Positions 11,263 to 21,381 of a stretch of DNA of 64,000 nucleotides are shown here, in pieces. The stretch is from Nothophaeocryptopus gaeumannii. Its lineage: Eukaryota; Ascomycota; Dothideomycetes; Mycosphaerellales; Mycosphaerellaceae. The stretch spans positions 434,001 through 498,000 of the forward strand of contig JASISA010000027.1 of NCBI GenBank assembly GCA_031771865.1, read 5' to 3'. The notes below the pieces were generated by a model. The model was given only the letters and a program-made list of their open reading frames with translations, was not told where the DNA came from and did not search any database. A program made the translations under genes and the position numbers. Position 1 is the first letter of the stretch. Each line of letters begins with the position of its first letter.

Positions 11263-14203
11263 ATGTCGAGCTCCCTCACACCCCAACAGGGTACATTCGC
11301 TTTGCGACAAACTAATGGTATGTCTGATCACTGTTTTGTGGATACTGATGGCTGGCAAAATGAATCGCAGAGCTGCCATATCCATGTCGCAGCTCATGCA
11401 GCCCATATAACCACCGCATGCCCATCGCATTGCATGCTGCCAATGGGCAAGAGCACCTCACTGACCGGTTGCAGTCTCCAATCCCAGCGTCGTACATAGC
11501 CGACCTTCCCAACATTCGATCCAGTCCTTCACTGCCTCCGAAGACTACTACTCCCTCTCGGGCTCTAACAGCTCAACTCGATCCGCCGAATCTGCTGCCC
11601 ATGACTACAACCGGTCACAGCAGACCATCACTCGTTTTCAAACCCCACCCTCCCGCTACCGAACACCTCAACAGAGCTCGACAGCCCTGGCTCACTTCCA
11701 GAATGTGGAGGAAGCAGAGGAACAGTCCCGCAAGACTCCTATGAGAGGGGAGGGCAAGAGACGATCAAGTGGTGGTGACGCTCCTGTCAATGGTGCTAGC
11801 ATTGTTGCCGGTCCATCGTCAGGTGCCATCCCAGCTGGTGGCCAACTACGGGAAGGTGGCATTAGGAGGAAGCCTGTCCCAAGCACCGTCATGGAGAGTC
11901 CACCCAACTCACCCAATCGTATCTCACCCACTCAAGCACGAAGCTCTGTCGCCAGAGACATCGATCGAGAAAGAGATGCACCAACGCCTGGCGTTGACGA
12001 CAGGCCATACATTCACTTCGCTCTCGACCAGCTTACACGAGACGAGGAAGTGAGAGGGAGTCGACGATATCCCGGCATTGCTCCTGGCATCGATGGCGAC
12101 TACCCATACGATGCTGCGAGAGTGGCACACGCTCCAGGCCCATTGCCTCGCCAACGGCAGCATCGCTATGAGGAGGTGCCGCAAGAGGAGATGCGAGAAG
12201 AGGCAGACATCTCTGCGATACCACTCAGGAATCCCGAACGATTGAGCGTGCCACAAGCTGGAGCCCTCTACCACGAGCAACGACAACCTCAAGGACCGAA
12301 TACGTTCATCCCAGTGTCCGAGGAGGAGTCAAGACAGCTTCCGCTCAACTTCAAGCCTGGCATTCTTCGACCGCTTTGGCTCGGGCTATTCATTCTCTTC
12401 CTCCTGGCTTATGTGATCTGTCTGATCATTGCAGCAGCATGGAGCAGAGTGAACACTGGTCTGACAACGTACGGCTACTTTGGAGATGGAAAGTACTTCG
12501 TCTTCAGGTATCTGCCATCGCTGCTCGGTATGATCGTGCTTGTCTGGCTGATTCAGATTGAAGTCGCTGTTTACCGAATTGCTCCCTTCATCGCAATGGG
12601 GCCCAGGGCCGGTCCTCCTAGCAGAATGGCTGGTGCGAAGCTCCCTTTGCAACCGCGGACATTCCTACTGCCCTACTTCGGCCACTTTGGTGCTCGACTG
12701 CCTATCGAGGGCACCTTCCTCTTCATCGCCTGGCTGCAGATCTTCAGCATCCCGCTTCTTGGCAGTGCGTTCAACGTACACCAAAATCGGAATGCGGTGT
12801 GGCACTGGATTGCGACTCAAGGGGCGATCTGGACGGTCATCGCACTGTACATCCTCCTCCTCGTGGCATCGATCTTGCTCCTGGTCTGGATCTCCCGGCA
12901 GAGCACTGGCTTGAAGTGGGATCCTCGAAGCTTGGCGGATATGGTCGTGCTGCTAGAGCGTAGCAATGCCCTGGATGGCGAACTTGGTGAGAATGCACCT
13001 CAGCTTGGCTACTGGCGTAGCGCACATCGTCCGAACGAGGTCTTCCACAGCTATGGCATCGCAGACAAGCCAGCTCGCAGCTACGGGGTGCAAGATGGCC
13101 GTCTTCAGGAGAAGCGATATTCGGATCCTGACATGGACGTTGAAGCTGGACGCATGTCCAAGGAAGCAATGCTTCCAAGAGATCAGGAAGGCAGCGAAGG
13201 TGGCAAGACTGGCTCGGCATTGCCCTGGTTCTTGAAGCCATTCTTCGCCCTGCTCTGGCCGATCACCGCGATCGTGCTGCTGCTCGCTTTCCTGATCGTG
13301 TCCTACCTCCCATCGACGACTGTCAGCACGGGGTTTGACCCCATGGTGCCATCCTATGTTGACAGATTCGGCTTCAGCGGTACTAACTTCCTCTACAGCT
13401 TCGTCCCAGCTCTGCTCGGTACTATTGTCCTTCTGGCCTGGCTAGATTTCGACTACGCTTATCGACGCCTCACCCCATTCGAGTCTTTGATTTCCATCAA
13501 CAAATCCACGGATTCAGTCAACTGGACGGACGACTTGACCGGCGACATCGCCGAACGCACCCTCCTCCCATCCTACGCAGCCGACATTCCTGGCTTTGTA
13601 ACCCTCTCTGCGCTCTTCAACAAACACTACCGCATGTCTTTGATCTCCGCCGTGACCCTTCTGACAATCGCCATCCCGATCCTGGCTTCCGGGGTTTTCT
13701 GGGCTGAATTCCACATCCCAACCCAAAGAGTCAGGATTTTCGCGCATATGCCAGGTTACTACGCCTTGACGGTTTTTGCCACCATCTACGCCCTCGCGTA
13801 TCTGGCTATCTTTCCTCCGAGTTGCCTCCGCCACGCAGCCCTCCCGAAGAACCTGGATACTTTTGGAGGAGTTAAGGATTGTCTGGTCCAGTCTCGTCTC
13901 CTCGACGACTTCGCCTTTCGAAACCCAGCTTCCAAAACCGATCTGGTTACGCGTCTCCTTTCCTGGAGTCAAGGTCCTCCACCTGCAGTCGGCGGAGGTG
14001 ACGCAGGTGCGAGCAAGGTGTCTTTGGCGGATAGTATTCGTGGTTTTGGACGAGCGAGACAGAATGTGGCACAGGGGGGCGTGCCACCTGTCGCTTATGC
14101 GGATGGACCGCAGGGAGGCGGGCCAGCCAGGTATGCGTTTTCGAGATTTGTGGGAAGGGATGGGAGGGACGTTGTGGGTGTTGATCGGGTTCGGAGAACG
14201 TAG
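11263..14203 (+). CDS. DUF3433 multi-pass membrane protein
   Basis: Two exons, 11263-11317 and 11475-14203, joined over a 157-nt intron (GTATGT donor, CTGAC branch site, GCAG acceptor, phase 1), give 927 aa. Without the first exon the long frame has only a GTG at 11705 to start from, so the ATG at 11263 is preferred. Residues about 1-290 are polar and disordered. Two similar membrane halves follow: hydrophobic segments near LWLGLFILFLLAYVICLII, SLLGMIVLVWLIQIEVAVYR, FLFIAWLQIFSIPLLGSAF and AIWTVIALYILLLVASILL, then a loop, then ALLWPITAIVLLLAFLIV, ALLGTIVLLAWLDFDYAYR, ISAVTLLTIAIPILASG and YYALTVFATIYALAYLAIF. The paired 'YLPSLLGMIVLVWL...RIAPF' and 'FVPALLGTIVLLAWL...RLTPF' blocks show an internal duplication typical of DUF3433 proteins. 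Function is unknown. Confidence 0.88.
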
Positions 14204-14639
14204 AATGTCTCTTCTCGAGAGACGGAAGATGAGGTGGAGGAGATTACGATGAAAGCAGTGGAGGCGGGAATGGGACCGAGGAAGAACGAGCATTCTTGAT
14301 GATTGATTTTAGCGAAGGCGCTCTTGGTGTTTTCTCTCACGACGACGACGACAAAGGAAGAAACGGACGTCGAACGAGATGATGATTTGGAACGGGTAAT
14401 GATTTTCGAAAGCAAGATGCATATCATGTACAAGACTATTAGGAAACGGACGAAAGCATGCATATGCATCCAGGATGGACATATTTAATAGAGAGAAACA
14501 TACTTCATACTTACCACTTAATAATGTATATCAACTTAGAGCATCTTGAGCATCACTGCCTTCCTTTTCTGAGTATTTGCCCTCTCACAAGATCGAATAG
14601 CTAACATCACATCACAATGGACAGCCTCGCATCCTTTGC
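14204..14639. other. Convergent 3' spacer
   Basis: 436 bp between the tail-to-tail DUF3433 and GH92 genes; expected to hold both 3' UTRs and poly(A) sites. No further feature seen. Confidence 0.5.
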
Positions 14640-17466
14640 TTAATACCATCCGCTAGGACTCGGTGGCCTCTCCCCATCGGAGTCCCACTGCCCGGGCGTC
14701 CTCCCCATCTCAAAAACCAATTCTCCTCCTTTCGCCAACTCGCTATGTCTCACCCAGCTCTTATCCAACTCCTTCCCATTCAACTTCACACTTTGCGGGT
14801 AAAGTTTCTCCGCACTCACCCCATTCGCACTCACATCAAGCGTCGTCTCCTTCCCCGTCTCCGAGAAGAGTTTAATTCGGGCATGTGAGAAGAAAGGCGC
14901 GGATAAGAGATATATATCCTGTCCTGCGACGGGGTAGATGCCGAGGAGAGTGAAGATTAGCCAAGAGGGGAGGGCGCCGCCGTCTATGTTTCCTGGGTAT
15001 CCAGCCGCTGAATCCGAATAAAAGGCATCGACTGTGGCGCGTGTTTGGGCGGCGGTTTTGTATTGGTGGAGGGGGATGTAATTGTAGAGGTAAGGGGTGA
15101 GGAAGGAGGGTTCGTTGCCTATGAGGGAGTAAGGGGAGTTAGTGGCGTGGGGTGAAGAGCATGTAAGATGCCATCACAAGAATGGGGAGAAGGGGTGAGA
15201 TGATGGGGAAGGGAAGTTGACATACCTGGGTTGAAGAGCGCTGAGCCCGCGTCGTTATTCGCGCCGACAGATGTTCCGAGACCTGGCAAAAAGCTGACAT
15301 CCAGACGTTTGACGAATTCTTCGTCGCCGCCCATGAGTTGGATAATCTTCGACATGTCGTGAGGTGCGGCGGAGAAGGCTGTTTCCCAGACCTGGCTCAA
15401 ATATTAGTATTAGGAATATGCTGTAGAAGGAAGAAGGCAGATCACTCACCTTCGCCTCATAAATATCATCAGCCCATCCACAACCCCCACAAGTCAATGG
15501 ATCATAAGCCGTATAGTTCCATTGCCCGTCCGCGTTCCTCGCTGCAGGAAATCCAGAGAACGCCGTGTTACCAGTCGAATTCGACACCGATGGCACATAC
15601 AAGGACGTATTTGCAGAAGGACTCCATTGGTTCTGCCACCAATCAGCCCTCTTTCTGAACAAATCGATATCCCCTTGCGACACCCCAGCTAACTTCTTCG
15701 CAAAGCTATAGATAGCAAAATCGTTCTGCGAATACTCCACTCCGCGAGAAATGCTGCGTGTATGGTTTCGTGTAATGAAGCCGTGTTTCAGGTAGTCGTC
15801 TAGAGCTCCTCTGCCTTCCTTCGTGGCTCCACCAAAAGTCACCGAGTCTTCGTTCCTGATTGGTAACACAGATGCATCTTTCTTGACAGCACGGTATGCT
15901 TCTTGCCAGTCGATATCTGATGCAAGCTCGCCTTCGTCCTTGACATAGGCGTCAGCGAGGACGATATCGGCGTGAGTGCCGCCCTGCACACGACCATTCC
16001 AGTTCGCGATTCGACCTGCTGGGAGGAATCCTTCGTTTGTAAAGATCGAGATCAGGCCTTTGAGGACGTGGGAGTAAGTTGATGTGTAGAGGAGATGATA
16101 CAACGGTAGGACTGTTCTGTACGTATCCCAAAGCGTGTAGTGGTCGTCGAAATAGGGTGCATTCTCATCACTATGCCAGTAAGGGTTCTCGCCAGTCTTG
16201 TCCGTTGGCATGAGGCCGGTTTGATAGAGAGCCGAGTACAGCATGCGCTTCAAAGTGCCGTTCTTACTGGTAGCAGATCCATCGTCAACGACCTCGACTT
16301 TGCTCAGAATCTGATCTTCCCACTCTGCACGTGAATGCTCGACTACGTCTTCGAAGCTTGAGGAAGCTGGCAGCTCATTATCGATGTGCTGGCAAGCCTG
16401 CTCGGCACTGATGTATGAGATGCCGACCTTTGCCTCGATCTCTGGAGAAGCTGAAGCATTGCTTGCAGAAGGGGTCCAGCTGAATAGTGCTCCAAGGCCC
16501 ATGCCACTTCCAGCGTACGACTTGACATTGTTGAAGGATCTCGGTACAGGTCTGGCCTTGAATACTGGTGGGATGCTTGGATTGTATGGCCAGGAGAAAG
16601 TACCAGCTCCAGCAACTCCGTCGTCAGTGTTTTGCGTCACATACGCGTCGGTCGATTCGAGGTTCACAACAGTGAAGTTTCCACAGAAGTACAAAGAGTG
16701 AGATTCCGGTTGGCTCCAGCCTCCCGTGTAGGTCGCGTATCCATAGTACGATGGCTGTCCGTCGAAGAGCTCCGAATGTGCAGGTCACCATGCAAGAATT
16801 TCTGCGAGTATGCCTGCGATCCATAGCCTGGCAGGACATGTGTAAGATCGACCAGCACATGCGCGTCTGCAGTCGTCGTATCCAGACTCGAAGCGGACCC
16901 AGGATTCGCAACACCGTTGCTCGTATTGGTCTCAGCAGATGGAGGAAATGAGTGTCTCATATACCCAGCATGTGCCGAGCTCGCAATCTCAATACCAACA
17001 CCATTCAACAGCTTCGTTTCAAACAGTCCCACACTCGCCTTCTCTTCCTCAAAAGTCCTATTCTGCCAATACGTCTGATTATCACCCAGATTGACACTCG
17101 CCAAGTCCCCCAAAAGCGGCATCTGACTGATCAGTCCATAGGTCGGCACACCTCCGGTTCCTGAGACATGGGTCATGGAAATCGCAGTTATGTTTCCAAG
17201 AGGAGAGTATCCAGCATTGCAATCCACTGCGGTTCCATTTGGGATGCCCAGGTATGAAGTGTCAATTCCAGGTTTGGCCATCCCCATGGTCGACTCGCGC
17301 CTGGGAAGGAGTTGCCACCTGCGATGGCGGATTGAGGATTGGAGCCCACGGTGCCGATGAGAGAATCAACATAGTCTGATAGTCGAGCGAGTGCGACTGG
17401 TATTGAAGGGAGTGTAGTTGCGAAGAGAAGTAAGGAAGGAAGAGAGCTGCCCATGCTTATTGTCAT
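14640..17466 (-). pseudogene. GH92 alpha-1,2-mannosidase, frame broken twice
   Basis: Secreted exo-alpha-mannosidase family (Ca-dependent; trims mannans and N-glycans). Start MTISMGSS... or the second ATG at 17454, with a signal peptide (SSLPSLLLFATTLPSIPVALA). Seen: DYVDSLIGT and GGNSFPGA at the N-terminus, then MAKPGIDTSY, later a YFCGNF strand, then the catalytic-domain block DHYTLWDTYRTVLPLYHLL, the GGTHADIVLADAYVK segment, a YSQNDFAIYSFAK helix and CGGCGWADDIYEAK. Two introns near the C-terminus (15449-15392 and 15225-15119) are clean, and the last exon ends at TAA 14642-14640. The frame shifts between 17300 and 17278 (around a GGGG run) and between 16800 and 16755; each needs one extra base to stay in frame. 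All domain parts are otherwise well kept, so this is either a young pseudogene or an intact gene with two consensus deletions. Confidence 0.85.
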
Positions 17467-17986
17467 GATGACTGACAGCTTTGCAGGGCAGGTTTTGGAG
17501 AGACGTGAGAGAAGAGAAGTAGGATCATACAGACAGCAGATTCACCAGAACATTGCGTCCTGCGCCGACGGCATTTGGGCCAACCCATACGACATCGTAT
17601 CTGTAGCCCCACACGGTATGCAGAAGGCTGGTCTGGTTTTGCGGACTTTACCTGTAGGCTGGTCATGGGACGGCGTTCAAAATGTTCGACATGTTAGGAT
17701 GGAGGATGCCAATGGACTGATGAGGGGATGATTTCGCGAAGCGCTGCGAAGAAGTGAAATCCGGTAACAAGAGGTTTGATTCAGGTACGCTTTTCAAACT
17801 CAGGCTGAAGACAACTTTGTTTGATTAGACTTTCACACCCCAGTGCAGATCTCAGGTTTGCATTTGATGGCTTCTGATTGGCTGAAGAAGTCGATGGAGT
17901 TCGGATCTCGAGAAGCGTTTCGATTGTCATCTCTCCATTCATTACATCCTGCGCTTACACGCGATCGAGGCCAGGAGGAAGAGGAG
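17467..17986. promoter_or_regulatory. Divergent promoter region, GH92 / RSM22
   Basis: 520 bp between two divergent genes. The RSM22 frame stays open upstream to about 17843, with another in-frame ATG at 17867, so part of this may be coding. No specific sites assigned. Confidence 0.4.
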
Positions 17987-20773
17987 ATGATGCAGCGAGC
18001 TTTTCATGGTTCGATCTGCACGACATGCAGGCTGCGAGAGCTGATAAGAGCAAAGGAAGTAGCGAGGAATAGGACAACAGGCTTCACTTTGGGGCAACAT
18101 ACATCAAGAAGAGTTGTGGGATCAATTGTGGCATCGCAGAAGAGAAGCATCGCCAACAGCCAAAGCATCAGGGCTTTCAGTACGAATGCAAGAAGAAAAG
18201 CCTCTGCAGGCTTCACTCGCAAGCAAGAAGTCGAGCTCGTCGAGTCGCTTTTCCTTCGTGGCAGCATCTCGCGGGACGAATGGAGGAAGACTGTCTTTGC
18301 GCAAGCTGGACTGCCAGATGGAGCCTCAGAAGATTCTGTCGAAGACGTGGAAGATGCCATCTTATTACAGGACAGGGTAACAGCTGTTCGCGATTGGTAT
18401 GGAGATGTGGTCGTGCCAGACGTGCTGCTGGAGCAAAAGGAGGCAGGCATATACGAGCGTCTGTTTGGAGGACTGAGGAATCTTGCAGCCGATGCGAAAG
18501 CTCTGGAGAATATGGAGCGGGACGAATCTGAACAAGAGCAACTGGAAAGTGGAATTCGCTTATTGAGAGAAGACGGCGAGGGAGGTCTGGAAGAGGTGGA
18601 GTTCGATGAGGACGAGCTCGTAGACAAGGATGGAGAGCTGACAGAAGAGGACACACTGCTTGGTCAGAGTAAGAAATACATGCATCCGGATGCTCGCCTG
18701 GCAGAAGACATCCAAGCTGTCATGTCCACCTCTCGCAGGCCCCAGTCCGAGACATCAGAAATCTTGGAACAGCAAGACAAGCAAGCAGAAGACCACGAAT
18801 ACCAACGAACACACCCTCTCACCTCACTCAATCGCTTCTCAACAAATCCGAGCACGATCGAAATGCCGAAGCTGCAATTCATCCAGCTGGTGCTCGAGCA
18901 GCTCGCCAATATCGATTCTGGCCATCTCTCTGATGCAGCTCACAAGGTCTTTGGCGGCGCTGGACTGCCGTACAGCACTTCAACCCCAACACGAGGAAAG
19001 CTGATGCAGCAGAAACCGATCGCTCTGGATGCATCACAGAACTTCATGAGTCCAATCGAAGGGGATGTCTTCCTAAGCACGCTCATGCCAGGCATCTATG
19101 CGTCTGTGCTAAGTGCTCTGGTTGAGACTCGGAAACGACTGGGAAGTCAATGGGCAGAGGATCTCGTACGAAAGGCCGAAGCTGGCGAGCTGAGGATTTT
19201 GGATGCAGGTGGTGCTGGAGCAGGCGCATTGGCTGTCCGCGAATTGGTTCGAGCCGAATGGGAGCGTATGCACGAAACCTCTGCAGAAGATGGAGAATCT
19301 CCAATGGCGCTTGCAGAAGCGGATGGCAAGATGGGTGGCCCTGGCGTGCAAGCTCCTCAAGGTCATGCCACAGTTCTCACGACATCCGATACCTTACGAA
19401 AGCGAGCAAGCAAGCTTCTTGAAAACACCACCTTCGTGCCACGACTACCAGATTACCTTCACGCCGAAGATGCTACTGCGGGTGCTCAAGGCAAGTTCGA
19501 TCTAGTCATCGCGCCACATAGTCTATGGCCGTTGAAGGAAGATTTCCTGCGGAAGGCGCATGTGCAAAACCTGTGGAGCTTGTGCTCTGTGGAAGGCGGC
19601 ATTCTGATTCTGGCAGAGAAGGGCGTTGCGAGAGGCTTCGAGATGATCGCTGGCGCAAGAGACCTACTTCTCGACAGTCGCATCGCCTCCCCAGGCTCTT
19701 CAGATCGCAACCTTCACATCGACGAGAAGCGAGCAGAAGACGACGAAGACAAAGTCGAGATCGACTGGACCGTCCCGAAAGAAACCGGCATGATCGTCGC
19801 CCCTTGCACCAACCACACCGGTTGTCCAATGTACACGCAAAAAGGCCTCCTCCGCGGCCGTCGAGAAATCTGCGCATTCTCCCAACGCTACCATCGCCCC
19901 TCCTTCCTTCAAAAAATCTTCGGACCCAAAGGCCGCAACCACGAAGACGTCGCATTCTCATACCTCTCCGTCATGCGTGGCAGAGACCTTCGCGCTCCGA
20001 CTGAACTCCTCTCCTCATCCAACACTCCCATCCCCGAAGACCCTAAAACCGTCGTCCAAGGGAAAGAAGCTACCGATCGCGCTTTTGCAGGCTACGAATA
20101 CATCGACCCCAAACCCTCCACCTCCAACCCTTCTGCTGCCGCCGCTTCTACACCTCATTCCCTCACCCTCCCCCGTACCGTCTTCCCACCCCTCAAACGC
20201 CAAGGCCACGTAATAATCGATCTCTGCACCCCCTCAGGAACCCTCGAACGTTGGACCGTCCCGCGCTCCTTCAGCAAAGTCGCTTTTCGCGACGCCCGAA
20301 AACTCTCCTGGGGAGATCTTTGGGCTTTGGGGGCAAAGACGCGAGTGATGAGGAATATCCGTGCCAAACCGAAAGACCTCGGGGACATGGACGTCAAGCT
20401 CGCCAAGAAAGCTGCGAAGAAAAGACGGAAGATCGAGGAGCAGGGTGTCCCGGACGTAAGCGTAGACGAATACGGACGCGTCGTATCGAACTCTTCATCT
20501 ACCACCACTTCCTCCGAAGGTGGTCGCACGCGCAAAGGAAAAATAAAAGGTATCCGCGATAAACGCGACAAATCCGGCAAAGGAAACGGTCGGAGGAAAA
20601 ACACCTTCTCGGAATCCACAGTCGATACGTTGGATGATTTCGAAACGCGACCGAAACGCGGGAGCAAGGGAACACCACAGCGTCAACGACGGAGGCAGAA
20701 AGATGGGGCAGATTCGCGAGGTTCTTGGTCGGGGATGAATGCCAATCAAGCTGTGGACAGTTTGACTGGGTGA
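17987..20773 (+). CDS. RSM22: Mitochondrial small-subunit assembly methyltransferase-like protein Rsm22 (METTL17 family)
   Basis: Single exon, 928 aa from the ATGATG at 17987; an ATG at 17867 would add 40 residues. The chosen start gives an Arg/Ser-rich N-terminus of about 75 residues (ending near RAFSTNARRKA) that looks like a mitochondrial targeting sequence. Seen: SAM-fold glycine motif DAGGAGAGALAVREL, FDLVIAPHSLWPL, WSLCSVEGGILILAEKG, then the cysteine-bearing PCTNHTGCPM and REICAFSQRYHRP with EDVAFSYLSVMRG. In this family these Cys residues bind an Fe-S cluster and the protein helps assemble the small mitoribosomal subunit. An acidic insert lies at about residues 130-230, and a Lys/Arg-rich tail of about 130 residues follows the conserved core. 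The tail and insert make it longer than yeast Rsm22. Confidence 0.9.
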   Translation: MMQRAFHGSICTTCRLRELIRAKEVARNRTTGFTLGQHTSRRVVGSIVASQKRSIANSQSIRAFSTNARRKASAGFTRKQEVELVESLFLRGSISRDEWRKTVFAQAGLPDGASEDSVEDVEDAILLQDRVTAVRDWYGDVVVPDVLLEQKEAGIYERLFGGLRNLAADAKALENMERDESEQEQLESGIRLLREDGEGGLEEVEFDEDELVDKDGELTEEDTLLGQSKKYMHPDARLAEDIQAVMSTSRRPQSETSEILEQQDKQAEDHEYQRTHPLTSLNRFSTNPSTIEMPKLQFIQLVLEQLANIDSGHLSDAAHKVFGGAGLPYSTSTPTRGKLMQQKPIALDASQNFMSPIEGDVFLSTLMPGIYASVLSALVETRKRLGSQWAEDLVRKAEAGELRILDAGGAGAGALAVRELVRAEWERMHETSAEDGESPMALAEADGKMGGPGVQAPQGHATVLTTSDTLRKRASKLLENTTFVPRLPDYLHAEDATAGAQGKFDLVIAPHSLWPLKEDFLRKAHVQNLWSLCSVEGGILILAEKGVARGFEMIAGARDLLLDSRIASPGSSDRNLHIDEKRAEDDEDKVEIDWTVPKETGMIVAPCTNHTGCPMYTQKGLLRGRREICAFSQRYHRPSFLQKIFGPKGRNHEDVAFSYLSVMRGRDLRAPTELLSSSNTPIPEDPKTVVQGKEATDRAFAGYEYIDPKPSTSNPSAAAASTPHSLTLPRTVFPPLKRQGHVIIDLCTPSGTLERWTVPRSFSKVAFRDARKLSWGDLWALGAKTRVMRNIRAKPKDLGDMDVKLAKKAAKKRRKIEEQGVPDVSVDEYGRVVSNSSSTTTSSEGGRTRKGKIKGIRDKRDKSGKGNGRRKNTFSESTVDTLDDFETRPKRGSKGTPQRQRRRQKDGADSRGSWSGMNANQAVDSLTG

Positions 20774-21381
20774 ACGGAGGAAGATGTGTGTAGCATAGAG
20801 GAAGGCGCGCGTTGTACAGTGTATGTATATAGATCATACCCATGAGGACTCCGCTCAATTCAATCACGTACACAGCCTGCTCATCAAGCACGTGTTTTCG
20901 CTTCGAGAAACGGTGTGATGAGAAGATCCCGAGCAATGAAGTAGTAAAGGACTACTTCAGCGCGAGCAATAGGGCTGACATGATAACAATTGCGAGCAGT
21001 TACGGAGAATCAGGTTGTGCTGGGACGCAGCAAGTACATGACAGCCATCACGGGCAGACGAAAGGAAACTGGAAGGCAAAAGAAGAAGTGGTGAAGAACC
21101 TGTCTCCATTTTCTCAACTACTGTACAAGCATCGACTCAATATCCCTGACGCCTTTTTTGTCGTTTTCATCATTTTCGTGAGTCTCGCGGTGCTCATGCT
21201 CGTGCTCATGGAGGTCTGAGTTGGAGTTGCCCTCGCCATAGGATCTCCGGAGAGGTCATAGCGGCTGCAGAATCAGACCTCGAATGCCGATCGGTGATGC
21301 TGGCAGAGTGTCCAGCAAATGCCGTCGTGCTTTGCGTGGGTTTGTTGTGTTGTGGACGTGTGCGGGTGATATGCATGGCTC
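20774..21381. other. Convergent 3' spacer
   Basis: 608 bp between the tail-to-tail RSM22 and helicase genes. A minus-strand frame just downstream of the helicase stop is rich in His/Glu/Asp/Lys, but it cannot be joined to the helicase in phase by any acceptor found. Treated as 3' UTR. Confidence 0.4.

Noticed and set aside
20842..21240. His/Glu/Asp-rich minus-strand frame as an extra last exon of the helicase
   Set aside because: The GTAAG at the helicase stop could be a donor, but the best acceptor (TCTGCAG near 21265) joins a different frame with a poor product.
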